Below are positions 41,730 through 50,285 of a stretch of DNA of 64,000 bases, piece after piece. The DNA comes from Paenisporosarcina sp. OV554. GTDB taxonomy: Bacteria; Bacillota; Bacilli; Bacillales_A; Planococcaceae. Position 1 is the first letter of the stretch, and each line of letters opens with the position of its first letter. Location: the NCBI RefSeq assembly GCF_003058165.1, contig NZ_QBUC01000005.1, positions 151,217 through 215,216 of the forward strand. Reading direction: 5' to 3'. Under the pieces are notes generated by a model. That model ran no database searches and was not told where the DNA came from. It saw nothing but the letters and a program-made list of their open reading frames with translations. The translations under genes were made by a program, and so were the position numbers.

Positions 41730-42794
41730 TTATCGCAGCTTTGATATACGATCTGCTGTACTTAAAATATCTGTTACACGTACACCGAAATTTTCGTCAA
41801 TTACAACAACTTCACCTACTGCAATTAACTTATTGTTAATTAAAATATCGACAGGTTCACCTGCTAATTTATCAAGTTCAATAATCGAACCTTGAGAAAC
41901 TCCCAAAATTTCTTTAACCATTCTTTTCGTTCTTCCCAATTCAACAGTTACTTGAAGCGGAATGTCGAGTAACATGTTTAAATTGTTTGGTTCGGATTGA
42001 GATGAGCTAAATTCATCAAAACTTGAAAATTGGACAGATTGGATATTAGGTGTTGCTTCTGAATCTATTGTTTTTGTTGTAGTTGATTGATTAGTAGATT
42101 GAAATTGCATCTCTTGTGTCTCCTCTGGATAATCCTCGTCCAATGAATCTGTTAATATCCCTACCATTTGTTTAGCCAAGCGAACAGGAAGGTTAAGTTG
42201 GAGGCTTAGACTTTTTTGACTGCCAATTTTTATTTGGAAATCAGCCTGAATAAACCATCTCTCTTGCGTGAGTTTAGATACCGGGAAGTCTTGTTGAGTT
42301 TCAATCAAATCCATACTAGATAAGGAGTGAGAAATCTCTTGTTCTAATACAGTAGCCATTGATTGAGAGACAGAAGTAAACATTTTTTCAACAACTTCTT
42401 CTACAATCTGGAACTGTTTTCGCATATTCTCTGCTTCACTACCCGGATCCATCATTTCACTTATGGCTTGTACATCTTCTACAGATATGGAGAGAATCTG
42501 AATGCCATTAAAGCCTCCGGTATACTCCCCTAGTATCACAATAAAAGGTGACTGTGTATTCGTTAATAAATGGTCATTTTGTTTTATTGACAGTTCTGCA
42601 GACATTACAGTGGTTGGTTCAGAAAATAGTGAGGAAAGTACAGTAGATGAACCACCCATTGAAACATTTAGTAACTCTGTTAAAGCTTCCATTTCCACTT
42701 TAGACAGTAAACTTTCGGAAATCATCTTGTCAGTCGTTTCTTTTTGACCTAATAAACCATTAATCTCATCGGGAGTTAACTTATTAGTTGTCAT
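41730..42794 (-). CDS. fliY: Flagellar switch/CheY-P phosphatase protein FliY
   Basis: This 354-aa switch protein has a CheY-P-binding N-terminal peptide (LTPDEINGLLG, residues 5-15), a CheC-like phosphatase domain (about 30-220) and a C-terminal SpoA/FliN domain (LNMLLDIPLQVTVELGRTKRMVKEIL... and FGVRVTDI). The first CheC-type ExxN site (ELLNVSMG) is kept; in the second (EKMFTSVSQSM) the Asn seems lost. ATG 42794 lies inside the fliM 3' end with AAGGAGATG upstream; the longer frame to 42890 is a fliM shadow. Confidence 0.92.
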   Translation of the reverse strand: MTTNKLTPDEINGLLGQKETTDKMISESLLSKVEMEALTELLNVSMGGSSTVLSSLFSEPTTVMSAELSIKQNDHLLTNTQSPFIVILGEYTGGFNGIQILSISVEDVQAISEMMDPGSEAENMRKQFQIVEEVVEKMFTSVSQSMATVLEQEISHSLSSMDLIETQQDFPVSKLTQERWFIQADFQIKIGSQKSLSLQLNLPVRLAKQMVGILTDSLDEDYPEETQEMQFQSTNQSTTTKTIDSEATPNIQSVQFSSFDEFSSSQSEPNNLNMLLDIPLQVTVELGRTKRMVKEILGVSQGSIIELDKLAGEPVDILINNKLIAVGEVVVIDENFGVRVTDILSTADRISKLR

Positions 42795-43773
42795 CGAATT
42801 CATCTCCTTCTCCATGAATACCGGTAATTTGTATAGCCATCCGGCCTTTCGAGACCCCAGGTTGTGCAAAAAACTTCTGCTTTTCATCAACCAATACGAT
42901 TACGGGATCGGTATAGGACTCATTCAAGCGAATGACATCTCCACTTTTAAGCGTTAAAAAATCGCCCACTTCTATCGTTGATCTTCCTAAAATAGCTTTG
43001 ACATTCAGTCTAGTGGCTTGTAATTTCTTTTCTAATGCTTCCGCTTCATGATTTTCAATTGTTTTCTTCTGATTAGCTAACCAATGTCGCGCGGATAGCT
43101 TAGGTAAAATTTGCTCTAATACAACGTGTGGCAAGCAGATGTTAATTATGCCTTCGACATCTCCAATTTTCGTATGTAAAGAAACCAAAATTACTGTTTC
43201 ATTTGGAGGAAACATCGTTAAAAACTGAGGATTGACCTCAATTTCTTTAAATTCTGGCGATAGTTTCAATACAGACAACCAAGCTTCTTGAAAACTATTT
43301 AATGTCCTAATAAAAATTCTCTGAATCACACTTATTTCAATTTCAGTTAGGTCACTGCTTTTTTGCGTTATATTTCCTTGCCCACCAAGCAATCGATCTA
43401 CCATGACATACACAACTTCCGGAGAAAATTCCATGACCATACTTCCTTGAAGCGGAGGAGCATCAAATACACCTAAAAGGGATTTATCTTGTACATTATT
43501 GATAAATTCCTCATATGGAAATTGGTCAACAGAAGTAACAAAAATTTGTACATTCGTTCGAAGCTGCGTTGATAGGTAGGTGGTCAGTAATCGCGAAAAG
43601 TTTTCATGGATTCTAGTCAATGTCCTAACTTGGTCTTGTGAAAAGCGTAATGCTTTTTTAAAGTCGTAAGTTTGAACATTTCTTTCTTTGCCAGGTTTAG
43701 CCTGTTTAGGTTTTTCATTTTTTATAGACGAAAGAATGGCATCAATATTTTCATCTGTTAAGACTTCTCCCAA
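42784..43773 (-). CDS. fliM: Flagellar motor switch protein FliM
   Basis: This 329-aa C-ring protein has the N-terminal CheY-P-binding segment (TDENIDAILSSIKN, residues 6-19), a middle CheC-like domain (about 45-230) and a C-terminal SpoA domain (LNVKAILGRSTIEVGDFLTLKSGDVIRL). The start is TTG 43773 with GAGGGGGG 7 nt upstream. It follows flbD by 13 nt. The conserved CheY-binding peptide implies a working chemotaxis system encoded elsewhere in the genome. Confidence 0.94.
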   Translation of the reverse strand: MGEVLTDENIDAILSSIKNEKPKQAKPGKERNVQTYDFKKALRFSQDQVRTLTRIHENFSRLLTTYLSTQLRTNVQIFVTSVDQFPYEEFINNVQDKSLLGVFDAPPLQGSMVMEFSPEVVYVMVDRLLGGQGNITQKSSDLTEIEISVIQRIFIRTLNSFQEAWLSVLKLSPEFKEIEVNPQFLTMFPPNETVILVSLHTKIGDVEGIINICLPHVVLEQILPKLSARHWLANQKKTIENHEAEALEKKLQATRLNVKAILGRSTIEVGDFLTLKSGDVIRLNESYTDPVIVLVDEKQKFFAQPGVSKGRMAIQITGIHGEGDEFDDN

Positions 43774-43786
43774 GGCTGTTCCCCCC

Positions 43787-44002
43787 TCATTCCGTCCAGT
43801 TTGGCTCTTGTAAACTATGGAAAAGGTTTATTTTCTGGTAGAAGGTTGCCACTTTATCGGAAACTTCTTCAACCGTTTCTAATACATGTACCTTCTTACC
43901 CGATAGTAACGTCACCACTGTATCTGGAATCGATTCTATTCTTTCTATATAAATGGCATTTAATGTAATAGATGATTGATTTAGTCTAGTTAATTGAATC
44001 AT
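43787..44002 (-). CDS. flbD: FlbD-family flagellar protein (YlzI)
   Basis: This 71-aa protein has the FlbD family pattern: MIQLTRLNQSSITLNAIYIERIESIPDT at the N-terminus and GKKVHVLETVEEVSDKV in the middle. It is usually located between flgE and fliL/fliM, as here, although fliL itself has moved. The function is unknown. No strong RBS is visible, and a GAGAGAGGA hairpin (44015-44036) precedes it. Confidence 0.88.
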   Translation of the reverse strand: MIQLTRLNQSSITLNAIYIERIESIPDTVVTLLSGKKVHVLETVEEVSDKVATFYQKINLFHSLQEPNWTE

Positions 44003-44014
44003 AATAAAAGTGGC

Positions 44015-44036
44015 GAGAGAGAGGATGTCCTCTCTC
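44015..44036 (-). promoter_or_regulatory. Perfect hairpin between flgE and flbD
   Basis: GAGAGAGGA and TCCTCTCTC pair with a minimal loop. It has no T-tract and lies 17 bp after the flgE stop, where it may block 3' exonucleases or tune the ratio of abundant hook mRNA to downstream genes. Confidence 0.5.
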
Positions 44037-44053
44037 AGCCCAACCCTCCTATG

Positions 44054-44830
44054 TTATCGTTTCAAGTTAACAACTTCCTGTAAGATCTCATCAGAAGTTG
44101 TAATTGTACGAGAATTTGCTTGGAATCCACGCTGAGCGATAATCATTTCTGTGAATTCTTCAGTAAGATCAACATTCGACATTTCAAGCATGCCAGCACC
44201 AATTTCAGTATTCTGGTCAGCTGCAGGTCCAATTGGTCCTGCACCTGATTTTGTAGTTAATTCATATAAAGATCCTCCAAATTTACGAAGCCCAGTTGGA
44301 TTTGGAGGTGAAGAAATACCTATAAAGCCAATCGACTGCTCTGTTCCATTCGGTAATTTGCCTTTGACTTCACCTAACCGATCAATGGTAAATGAATCAT
44401 AAGTAGCTGGATTAATCGTAATTTTCTGACCAGCACTATTTAAAACGTTATAACCTTGAGTTGTAACTAAATCTCCGTCTGCCTCGACTACAAAGTTCCC
44501 AGCTCGTGTTAAATACTGACTTCCATTAGCGGCTGGATTTTGTACAACGAAAAACCCATCTCCGATAATGGTAAGGTCTTTACCATCTCCTGTTGTCATA
44601 GATGAACCTGGAGTATGAACTACATTAATAGCAGAAGTAGTTGACCCTAATCCAACCTGTATTGGATTAGCACCGCTGCTTGATAAATTTTGACTTAATA
44701 AATCTTGGAAATTAATTGTGCTTTTCTTATAACCAATCGTATTTACATTGGCAATATTGTTCCCAATCACATCTAATTTAGTTTGAAAACCTTTCATACC
44801 CGACACACCCGCATACATTGAACGTAACAT
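44054..44830 (-). CDS. flgE: Flagellar hook protein FlgE (short, Bacillus type)
   Basis: This 258-aa hook protein has N- and C-terminal D0 helices (MLRSMYAGVSGMKGFQTKLD...NNIANVNTIGYKK and MSNVDLTEEFTEMIIAQRGFQANSRTITTSDEIL). Its length is close to B. subtilis FlgE (264 aa), a compact hook without large D2. ATG 44830 follows AAAGGGG; the frame to 44848 adds no support. flgD precedes it, which is the normal order. Confidence 0.92.
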   Translation of the reverse strand: MLRSMYAGVSGMKGFQTKLDVIGNNIANVNTIGYKKSTINFQDLLSQNLSSSGANPIQVGLGSTTSAINVVHTPGSSMTTGDGKDLTIIGDGFFVVQNPAANGSQYLTRAGNFVVEADGDLVTTQGYNVLNSAGQKITINPATYDSFTIDRLGEVKGKLPNGTEQSIGFIGISSPPNPTGLRKFGGSLYELTTKSGAGPIGPAADQNTEIGAGMLEMSNVDLTEEFTEMIIAQRGFQANSRTITTSDEILQEVVNLKR

Positions 44831-44872
44831 TTGTTTTTCCCCTTTCAAATATTGCCTTATCCCCTTTGTGGA

Positions 44873-45340
44873 TTAGACAATTTCCTGTTCGTTTTTTGTT
44901 TCTAAGTGCTTTTCAATTCGGTTTATAGCATAAATCGGAACCTTTATATTATCCTTTTCAAGCTCCACTATTAACTCACCTTTACTAAACGACAACGCTT
45001 TAACAATACCTTCTCCTGATTCAAGTTTCCCGTTCACTTCATATTCCCAAAACACCTTTTTCCCGATTAGATTTGAATGTTCTGTAAATGATTGCATTCC
45101 TTGAACTCCCACAAGCTGATTCATCGTTTGATTTAAGTTTGTTAACTGCTCCAAGCTACTGAACTGAGTCATTTGTCCAATGAATTCTGTATCTTTTAAA
45201 GGTTCTAAAGGGTTTTGGTTTTTCATTTGTGTGACAAGAATTTGCAAAAAAGCATCTTTTCCAAGTCCATTTTGTGGCTCAGATTGTTTATTTGTAGCCA
45301 ACGCCTGCTTACCGACCGAGTTGTAGCTGTTCACATTCAT
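44873..45340 (-). CDS. flgD: Flagellar hook-capping protein FlgD
   Basis: This 155-aa protein is the scaffold for hook assembly. The N-terminal domain has the family sequence LGKDAFLQILVTQMKNQNPLEPLKDTEFIGQMTQFSSLEQ (about residues 26-65, seen as contiguous segments), followed by a short FLN-like domain. Length is like B. subtilis FlgD (140 aa). AAAGGAG lies 9 nt upstream of ATG 45340. Confidence 0.93.
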   Translation of the reverse strand: MNVNSYNSVGKQALATNKQSEPQNGLGKDAFLQILVTQMKNQNPLEPLKDTEFIGQMTQFSSLEQLTNLNQTMNQLVGVQGMQSFTEHSNLIGKKVFWEYEVNGKLESGEGIVKALSFSKGELIVELEKDNIKVPIYAINRIEKHLETKNEQEIV

Positions 45341-45360
45341 GGAAATACTCCTTTCTTTTA

Positions 45361-46707
45361 CTAGATTGTATAATCTACTTTCATCATTCCATTTACCGCA
45401 TGATTGCGTATGACTGCTACTTCTTCTTCGAGTTGTTGATATCCGTGTTTATTCCGTGCCGCGGTTCCTTGCTTTTGCTGCTGTGAAAAGCGTTGGTCGG
45501 GATGTGCGTTTTGTTGTCCAAACGATTGGGAAGAATGCTGTTGCGATATTTCAATTTTCTCAATCGTTATCCCTTGCTGAAGCAGTGAATTTCTCAACTG
45601 ATTTACTTGAAGGTCTAACGCTTCTTTTGCTACTAAGCTGCTAGTAAAAATCTGAGCTGCAATCTTTCCATTTAATTCGGTTATACGAATATCTAAATGT
45701 CCGAGATGTTCAGGAAAGATGTTCACTTTTATTTGCGAACCTTCCCCATTCCCATTTAAACGAAAAGAACTGCGAAGTACTCCGCCTAACTCTTCAATAA
45801 GATTAGTCATGCGGACCGTAGGAGCTGGTACATTCGTTTCTGTCCGTCCCCCTGCCTGGCTTGACTTTGTTGTATCAAGGGCTGTACCACCAGTTAATGT
45901 TTGGCTAATCTCTTCGGTTTGAATTGTTTCTACTGACAGTCCACCATCACTTGTCTGTTGGTTAACGGTACTCCCAGTTACTTGTAGAGAGGTATCTACA
46001 TTTATTACATTACTTTGTCTTGTTTCTACTAGTTGTGTGTGACTTGCTAGTTCTTGAGTAGTACTATTCATTTGCTTTAGAGCTTGATCTAATTGTTCTA
46101 ATTGCTGAAATGAAGTTTGTTTCCCTGCAGTTTGCTGTTCTGCTTCAAGCTGCTGGATAAAACCGACTAATTGTTTAAACACCTGATCAAGCTTTTTAGG
46201 GTCCGCGAAAATATTTTTCTCTTCTACCCCCACAATTTCCGAAACATCTTCGAATTTTATAATAGATGAATTTGACATAAGCTCTTTAAGCTCTAGCTCA
46301 ACCTGTTGAATTAAGTTCACAAGCTTTTCTTGAGTTGAATTACTTGCCGTACCCTTTTCTAGGCTGGACTCATTAACTTGAAGCTGTTCTTCTATTTGGA
46401 TCGTTTGATTGGATAACATCTGTATGATTGCATACATCATCTCTTGTTGTTCAGGAGACATAGATTCTTTTGGTAGATCTTGCAAGATTTGCAACACATC
46501 TTCAAGTTTTTCTAGCAGTTCTTCTTGCGAAGTTTCAGTTACTACTTCTTCACTTGCAATTTGGCCATCGACAGTTATGGATTCAAACAACTGTGCAAAA
46601 TTCACGGCTTCTTTTGCTGAAGTACTATCAGTTTTTTGATTGAAAGCCTTACTTGTTAGAACCACTGGTGGTTGGAAAGACATATTCAATGCGTCTATTG
46701 AATTCAC
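45361..46707 (-). CDS. fliK: Flagellar hook-length control protein FliK
   Basis: This 448-aa protein is low-complexity and Gln/Glu/Ser/Thr-rich in its first 300 residues (the ruler) and has a conserved C-terminal FliK domain (LRSSFRLNGNGEGSQIKVNIFPEHLGHLDIRI... GKIAAQIFTSS, about residues 310-380) that talks to FlhB. The frame opens at GTG 46707, overlapping the fliJ stop, but the spacing to GAGG is short; ATG 46683 is an alternative. Position after fliJ is typical. Confidence 0.9.
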   Translation of the reverse strand: MNSIDALNMSFQPPVVLTSKAFNQKTDSTSAKEAVNFAQLFESITVDGQIASEEVVTETSQEELLEKLEDVLQILQDLPKESMSPEQQEMMYAIIQMLSNQTIQIEEQLQVNESSLEKGTASNSTQEKLVNLIQQVELELKELMSNSSIIKFEDVSEIVGVEEKNIFADPKKLDQVFKQLVGFIQQLEAEQQTAGKQTSFQQLEQLDQALKQMNSTTQELASHTQLVETRQSNVINVDTSLQVTGSTVNQQTSDGGLSVETIQTEEISQTLTGGTALDTTKSSQAGGRTETNVPAPTVRMTNLIEELGGVLRSSFRLNGNGEGSQIKVNIFPEHLGHLDIRITELNGKIAAQIFTSSLVAKEALDLQVNQLRNSLLQQGITIEKIEISQQHSSQSFGQQNAHPDQRFSQQQKQGTAARNKHGYQQLEEEVAVIRNHAVNGMMKVDYTI

Positions 46708-47171
46708 CCTCTTTCAGCTAAACTAACTTGGGATGTTCGATAAAATCTCGTGCTTGCCAGCTCATCAAAAAAATTCTGTTCTGCCACTTTGCTACGTTCT
46801 ACATACATAGTAAGTTCTTGTTGTTTTAAATTACCCCAGTTTTTTTCTTCTTGAGCCTTCATTTGTAAATCTCTTTGTGTTTTCGTCACATTGTTTTGCA
46901 AATGCAGAAGCTCTCGATTAGACGATAACAGGAAGTCTTGAAGTTGATGAATATAAGTTTCTAGCATCCTTAATTCCGAGATATTAACTCCATCTTCTTG
47001 CTTATCTTTTTTTAAACGTTCAGCATCCATTATTTTGTTATAGATTGCTTCTTTTTTTCGGTGTCCTACTTCTTCCAATTTGATGGCATCCGCCATTTGG
47101 ATTTGTGCAAAGTCTTTTTCAATTTCTTTTAAATCTAATATTTTTTGAAATCGGAAGTTAAATTGTGTCAC
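46704..47171 (-). CDS. fliJ: Flagellar export chaperone FliJ
   Basis: This 155-aa protein is an almost continuous coiled-coil (FRFQKILDLKEIEKDFAQIQ at the start) and is the general chaperone/stalk of the FliI ATPase complex. The start is GTG 47171, overlapping the fliI stop (GTGA) with GGAGG about 10 nt upstream. Confidence 0.92.
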   Translation of the reverse strand: MTQFNFRFQKILDLKEIEKDFAQIQMADAIKLEEVGHRKKEAIYNKIMDAERLKKDKQEDGVNISELRMLETYIHQLQDFLLSSNRELLHLQNNVTKTQRDLQMKAQEEKNWGNLKQQELTMYVERSKVAEQNFFDELASTRFYRTSQVSLAERG

Positions 47172-48490
47172 GAATAGTTTCCTCCAAATTGCGCCGATAG
47201 ACGTTGAATACTCTCTTCCAGTTTGGTCTTTTCATAAATATCTTGTTGTAAATATTCTTTCATAAGTGGATGTGAAAGGATGGCATCATCTATCTCTTTG
47301 TTTGCACCACTTTTATAGGCTCCAATGTTTATCAGGTCTTCCGCTGAATCATACGCAGCTAACAATCTTTTAAATTCTATAGCTGCCTTTTGGTGTTCTT
47401 CAGACACCACTTCATGCATGACTCGGCTAACGCTTGACATAATATTTATAGCTGGGAATTGTCCTTTTTGAGCAATTTTACGATCTAACACAATATGTCC
47501 GTCGAGAATTCCTCGAACAGCGTCAGCAATCGGTTCATTCATATCATCGCCATCAACTAATACCGTATAAAAAGCGGTAATTGAACCCTTACTTGACGTT
47601 CCTGAGCGTTCTAATAGTTTCGGAAGCATGGCAAAAACACTTGGCGTATATCCTTTACTCGTGGGAGGTTCACCAACCGCAAGTCCGACTTCCCGCTGTG
47701 CCATTGCAAAACGTGTAACGGAATCCATCATTAACATGACATTTTTTCCTTGGTCACGAAAATATTCTGCAATTGCTGTTGCTGTCAATGCTCCTTTAAT
47801 ACGCTGCAATGGAGTCTGGTCAGAAGTTGCTGCAACTACAACAGATTTTTTCAGCCCTTCTGGGCCTAAATCACGTTCGATAAAATCACGGACTTCTCTG
47901 CCCCGCTCTCCAATTAGCGCGATTACGTTTATATCGGCTTCCGTATTGCGGGCGATCATACCCATTAATGTGCTTTTGCCAACACCACTACCTGCAAAAA
48001 CACCTATTCTTTGCCCTTGTCCAACTGTCAACAACCCATCAATGGCTCGTACACCTACTTCTAATGGCTTTTCTATTCTTGGTCGTTGTAATGGATTCGG
48101 AGGCGTGTTATTGGTTGAGTATTTTGTTAAGCCTTTTGGTAGAATGCTTTCATCTAACGGTTTCCCCGTTCCATCAAGGACTTTCCCTAAGATAGACGGT
48201 CCAACCTTTATTTGAAGAGGAAATCCAGTTGCGACAACCAGGCACCCAGGTCCAATTTGCGAAACATCCCTTAGCGGCATTAGTAAAATTTTATTTTCTT
48301 TAAAGCCCACTACTTCCGCTTCAATCGGCTTCTCATAATTGTTAGGGTACAAGAGACATATTTCTCCGATTTTTGCATACGGTCCTCTTGATTCGATAGT
48401 CAAGCCAATGACTTGAATCACTTTTCCGTGCTTTTTAATCGGTTCAATTTCTTCTAATAGCGCAAGGTAATCATCTTGCCTTAGGTTCAT
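47168..48490 (-). CDS. fliI: Flagellar export ATPase FliI
   Basis: This 440-aa ATPase is related to F1-beta. Walker A AGSGVGKST is at residues 166-174 (RIGVFAGSGVGKSTLMG), Walker B region LMMDSVTRFAMAQREVGLAVGEPP follows at about 246-269, and KGYTPSVFAMLPKLLERSG is a family block. ATG 48490 follows GAGGAGAAG; the longer frame to 48508 lies inside fliH. Energises export with FliH and FliJ. Confidence 0.95.
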   Translation of the reverse strand: MNLRQDDYLALLEEIEPIKKHGKVIQVIGLTIESRGPYAKIGEICLLYPNNYEKPIEAEVVGFKENKILLMPLRDVSQIGPGCLVVATGFPLQIKVGPSILGKVLDGTGKPLDESILPKGLTKYSTNNTPPNPLQRPRIEKPLEVGVRAIDGLLTVGQGQRIGVFAGSGVGKSTLMGMIARNTEADINVIALIGERGREVRDFIERDLGPEGLKKSVVVAATSDQTPLQRIKGALTATAIAEYFRDQGKNVMLMMDSVTRFAMAQREVGLAVGEPPTSKGYTPSVFAMLPKLLERSGTSSKGSITAFYTVLVDGDDMNEPIADAVRGILDGHIVLDRKIAQKGQFPAINIMSSVSRVMHEVVSEEHQKAAIEFKRLLAAYDSAEDLINIGAYKSGANKEIDDAILSHPLMKEYLQQDIYEKTKLEESIQRLSAQFGGNYS

Positions 48491-49268
48491 CGTTTGTCTT
48501 CTCCTCACAATAAGCGAGTAAGTGCTTTTTAATTTCTTTTAGTTGACTATCAATCGTGACATCATAAGATCCACTCGCGGTGTGTATCATACAACCACCT
48601 TTTGCAAGACTAGCAACAGGAATCAGTTTCAACTCTGATTCTGCTCTGACATACGTTTTAATTTCCTCTAAAAAAGGTAATATTATTGGATAATCTTCCG
48701 GTGAAACATGCATCACGACGTCTTCAGATTCTTCAATTTGTTTTAAAGCATGCTTTACGACGTTTAATAATTGTTCATCATGTTGTTTTAATTCTTCTTT
48801 TATCACTTTTTCAGCAACTTTTACGCTGAGAGACAGTAAGAATGATTCGGATTGTTGTACAATTTTCGCTTTTTCTTCATAAGCTGTTTGGATTAAATCA
48901 TGCATTTCCTGTCGCTTTTCACGAAATTCCTCTTCCACTTGAAGAAGACCTTGATTAGTTCCTGCTTGAAATCCCTGTGCAGATGCTTCTTCTGCCAATC
49001 TTCGAGCTTCTTGCTTTGCTTCTTCTTGCTTCTCATGCCACCAATTATCGATATCTATCTGTGCATTTTCTTGATCTATCTTTATTTGCTTTTGCAACTG
49101 ACTGTACTTAGCCTCTAATACTTCTACCTCAAGCATCAAATGTTCTTTCGTTTGTCCATGATCTATTTCTTGTTCGATAGAATCCAATCTCTTGTTTTCT
49201 ATTTTTTTTGTTTTAATAATTTTCTTTTCAACTGATGGAATATGATTGAAACGAAAAACATTAGACAA
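48471..49268 (-). CDS. fliH: Flagellar assembly protein FliH
   Basis: This 265-aa regulator of FliI has a long charged coiled-coil (about residues 20-125) and the C-terminal V-type ATPase E-like domain (SLSVKAEKVIKEELK-like, about 148-165; QLKEIKKHLL near the end). It overlaps fliG by 8 nt and fliI by 20 nt, so the fliG-H-I set is translationally coupled. Confidence 0.92.
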   Translation of the reverse strand: MSNVFRFNHIPSVEKKIIKTKKIENKRLDSIEQEIDHGQTKEHLMLEVEVLEAKYSQLQKQIKIDQENAQIDIDNWWHEKQEEAKQEARRLAEEASAQGFQAGTNQGLLQVEEEFREKRQEMHDLIQTAYEEKAKIVQQSESFLLSLSVKVAEKVIKEELKQHDEQLLNVVKHALKQIEESEDVVMHVSPEDYPIILPFLEEIKTYVRAESELKLIPVASLAKGGCMIHTASGSYDVTIDSQLKEIKKHLLAYCEEKTNDEPKAR

Positions 49269-50274
49269 TTATTTCATTCCCTTCGCCACGGGCAACAATA
49301 ATTTCACCTTTTTCTTCTAAACTTCGAATCAAGGTAACGATATTTGTTTGTGCATTTTCTACATCTTTTAATTTCACAGGACCCATCAATCCGATTTCCT
49401 CATTGATCAGTTCAGCTCTTCTAGTCGACATATTGCGATAAATAACATCTTTCACATCTTCACTTGCTACTTTTAATGCGTATATTAAATCTGCATCAAT
49501 TACTTCACGAATAACTCGCTGAATTGAACGAGTATCTAAATTCACGATATCTTCAAATACAAACATTCGTTTCTTGATTTCTGCTACAAGCTCTGGTGTA
49601 TCGAGTTCCAATTGAGAAAGGATTGCTTTCTCCGTTCCTCTATCCACATTGCTCAAAACCTTAACAATTGCTTCTACTCCACCAGTCGCTGTGTAGTCTT
49701 GAGCCCCTGTTGCTGAAAGCTTTCGCTTAAGAATTTGCTCGACTTGGTGTATTACCTCTGGAGAAGTACTTTCCATTAGCGCAATTCTTCGAACCACTTC
49801 TGCTTGTTTTTCAGGAGGTAGCTGAGAAAGAATTTGCGATGATTGCTTAGAATCTAAATAAGAGAGTACTAGTGCAATGGTCTGTGGATGCTCATGTTGT
49901 AAAATATTTAAAAGTTGCTTTGGATCAGACTTTCTAGCAAAATCAAATGGTTTTACCTGTAATTTGTTCGACAAACGCCCGATTGTATCCATCGCTTTTT
50001 CTTTTCCTAAGGCTTTTTCAAGGACTTCTCTTGCATAAGCCAAGCCGCCTTCATTCATATAGTCCTGACCAAGAATCATTTCATAAAACTCATTGATTAC
50101 CTGTTCTGTTTGACCCTTTTTTAGTTGTCGAACATTAGAAATTTCCATCGTTAGTCGATCTATTTCTTGTTCAGTTAGTTGTTTAAATGCTTCAACAGAG
50201 ACTTCCGGCCCCAAGCCAACTAACAATACGGCTACTTTTTGTAATCCTGTTAACTCTTTTGTCTGTTTAGCCAT
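49261..50274 (-). CDS. fliG: Flagellar motor switch protein FliG
   Basis: This 337-aa C-ring protein interacts with MotA to make torque. Typical segments are LTGLQKVAVLLVGLGPEVSVEAFKQL (8-33), the EHPQTIALVLSYLDSKQSSQIL armadillo motif (about 128-149) and the C-terminal torque domain with FVFEDIVNLDTRSIQRVIREVI (about 236-258). Charged residues are retained. GGAGAG precedes ATG 50274, 11 nt after fliF. Confidence 0.96.
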   Translation of the reverse strand: MAKQTKELTGLQKVAVLLVGLGPEVSVEAFKQLTEQEIDRLTMEISNVRQLKKGQTEQVINEFYEMILGQDYMNEGGLAYAREVLEKALGKEKAMDTIGRLSNKLQVKPFDFARKSDPKQLLNILQHEHPQTIALVLSYLDSKQSSQILSQLPPEKQAEVVRRIALMESTSPEVIHQVEQILKRKLSATGAQDYTATGGVEAIVKVLSNVDRGTEKAILSQLELDTPELVAEIKKRMFVFEDIVNLDTRSIQRVIREVIDADLIYALKVASEDVKDVIYRNMSTRRAELINEEIGLMGPVKLKDVENAQTNIVTLIRSLEEKGEIIVARGEGNEIIV

Positions 50275-50285
50275 GTGTCACTCTC

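Noticed and set aside
47628..48215. 195-aa ORF on the + strand
   Set aside because: It is an antisense shadow of fliI, without an RBS and with no plausible protein features.
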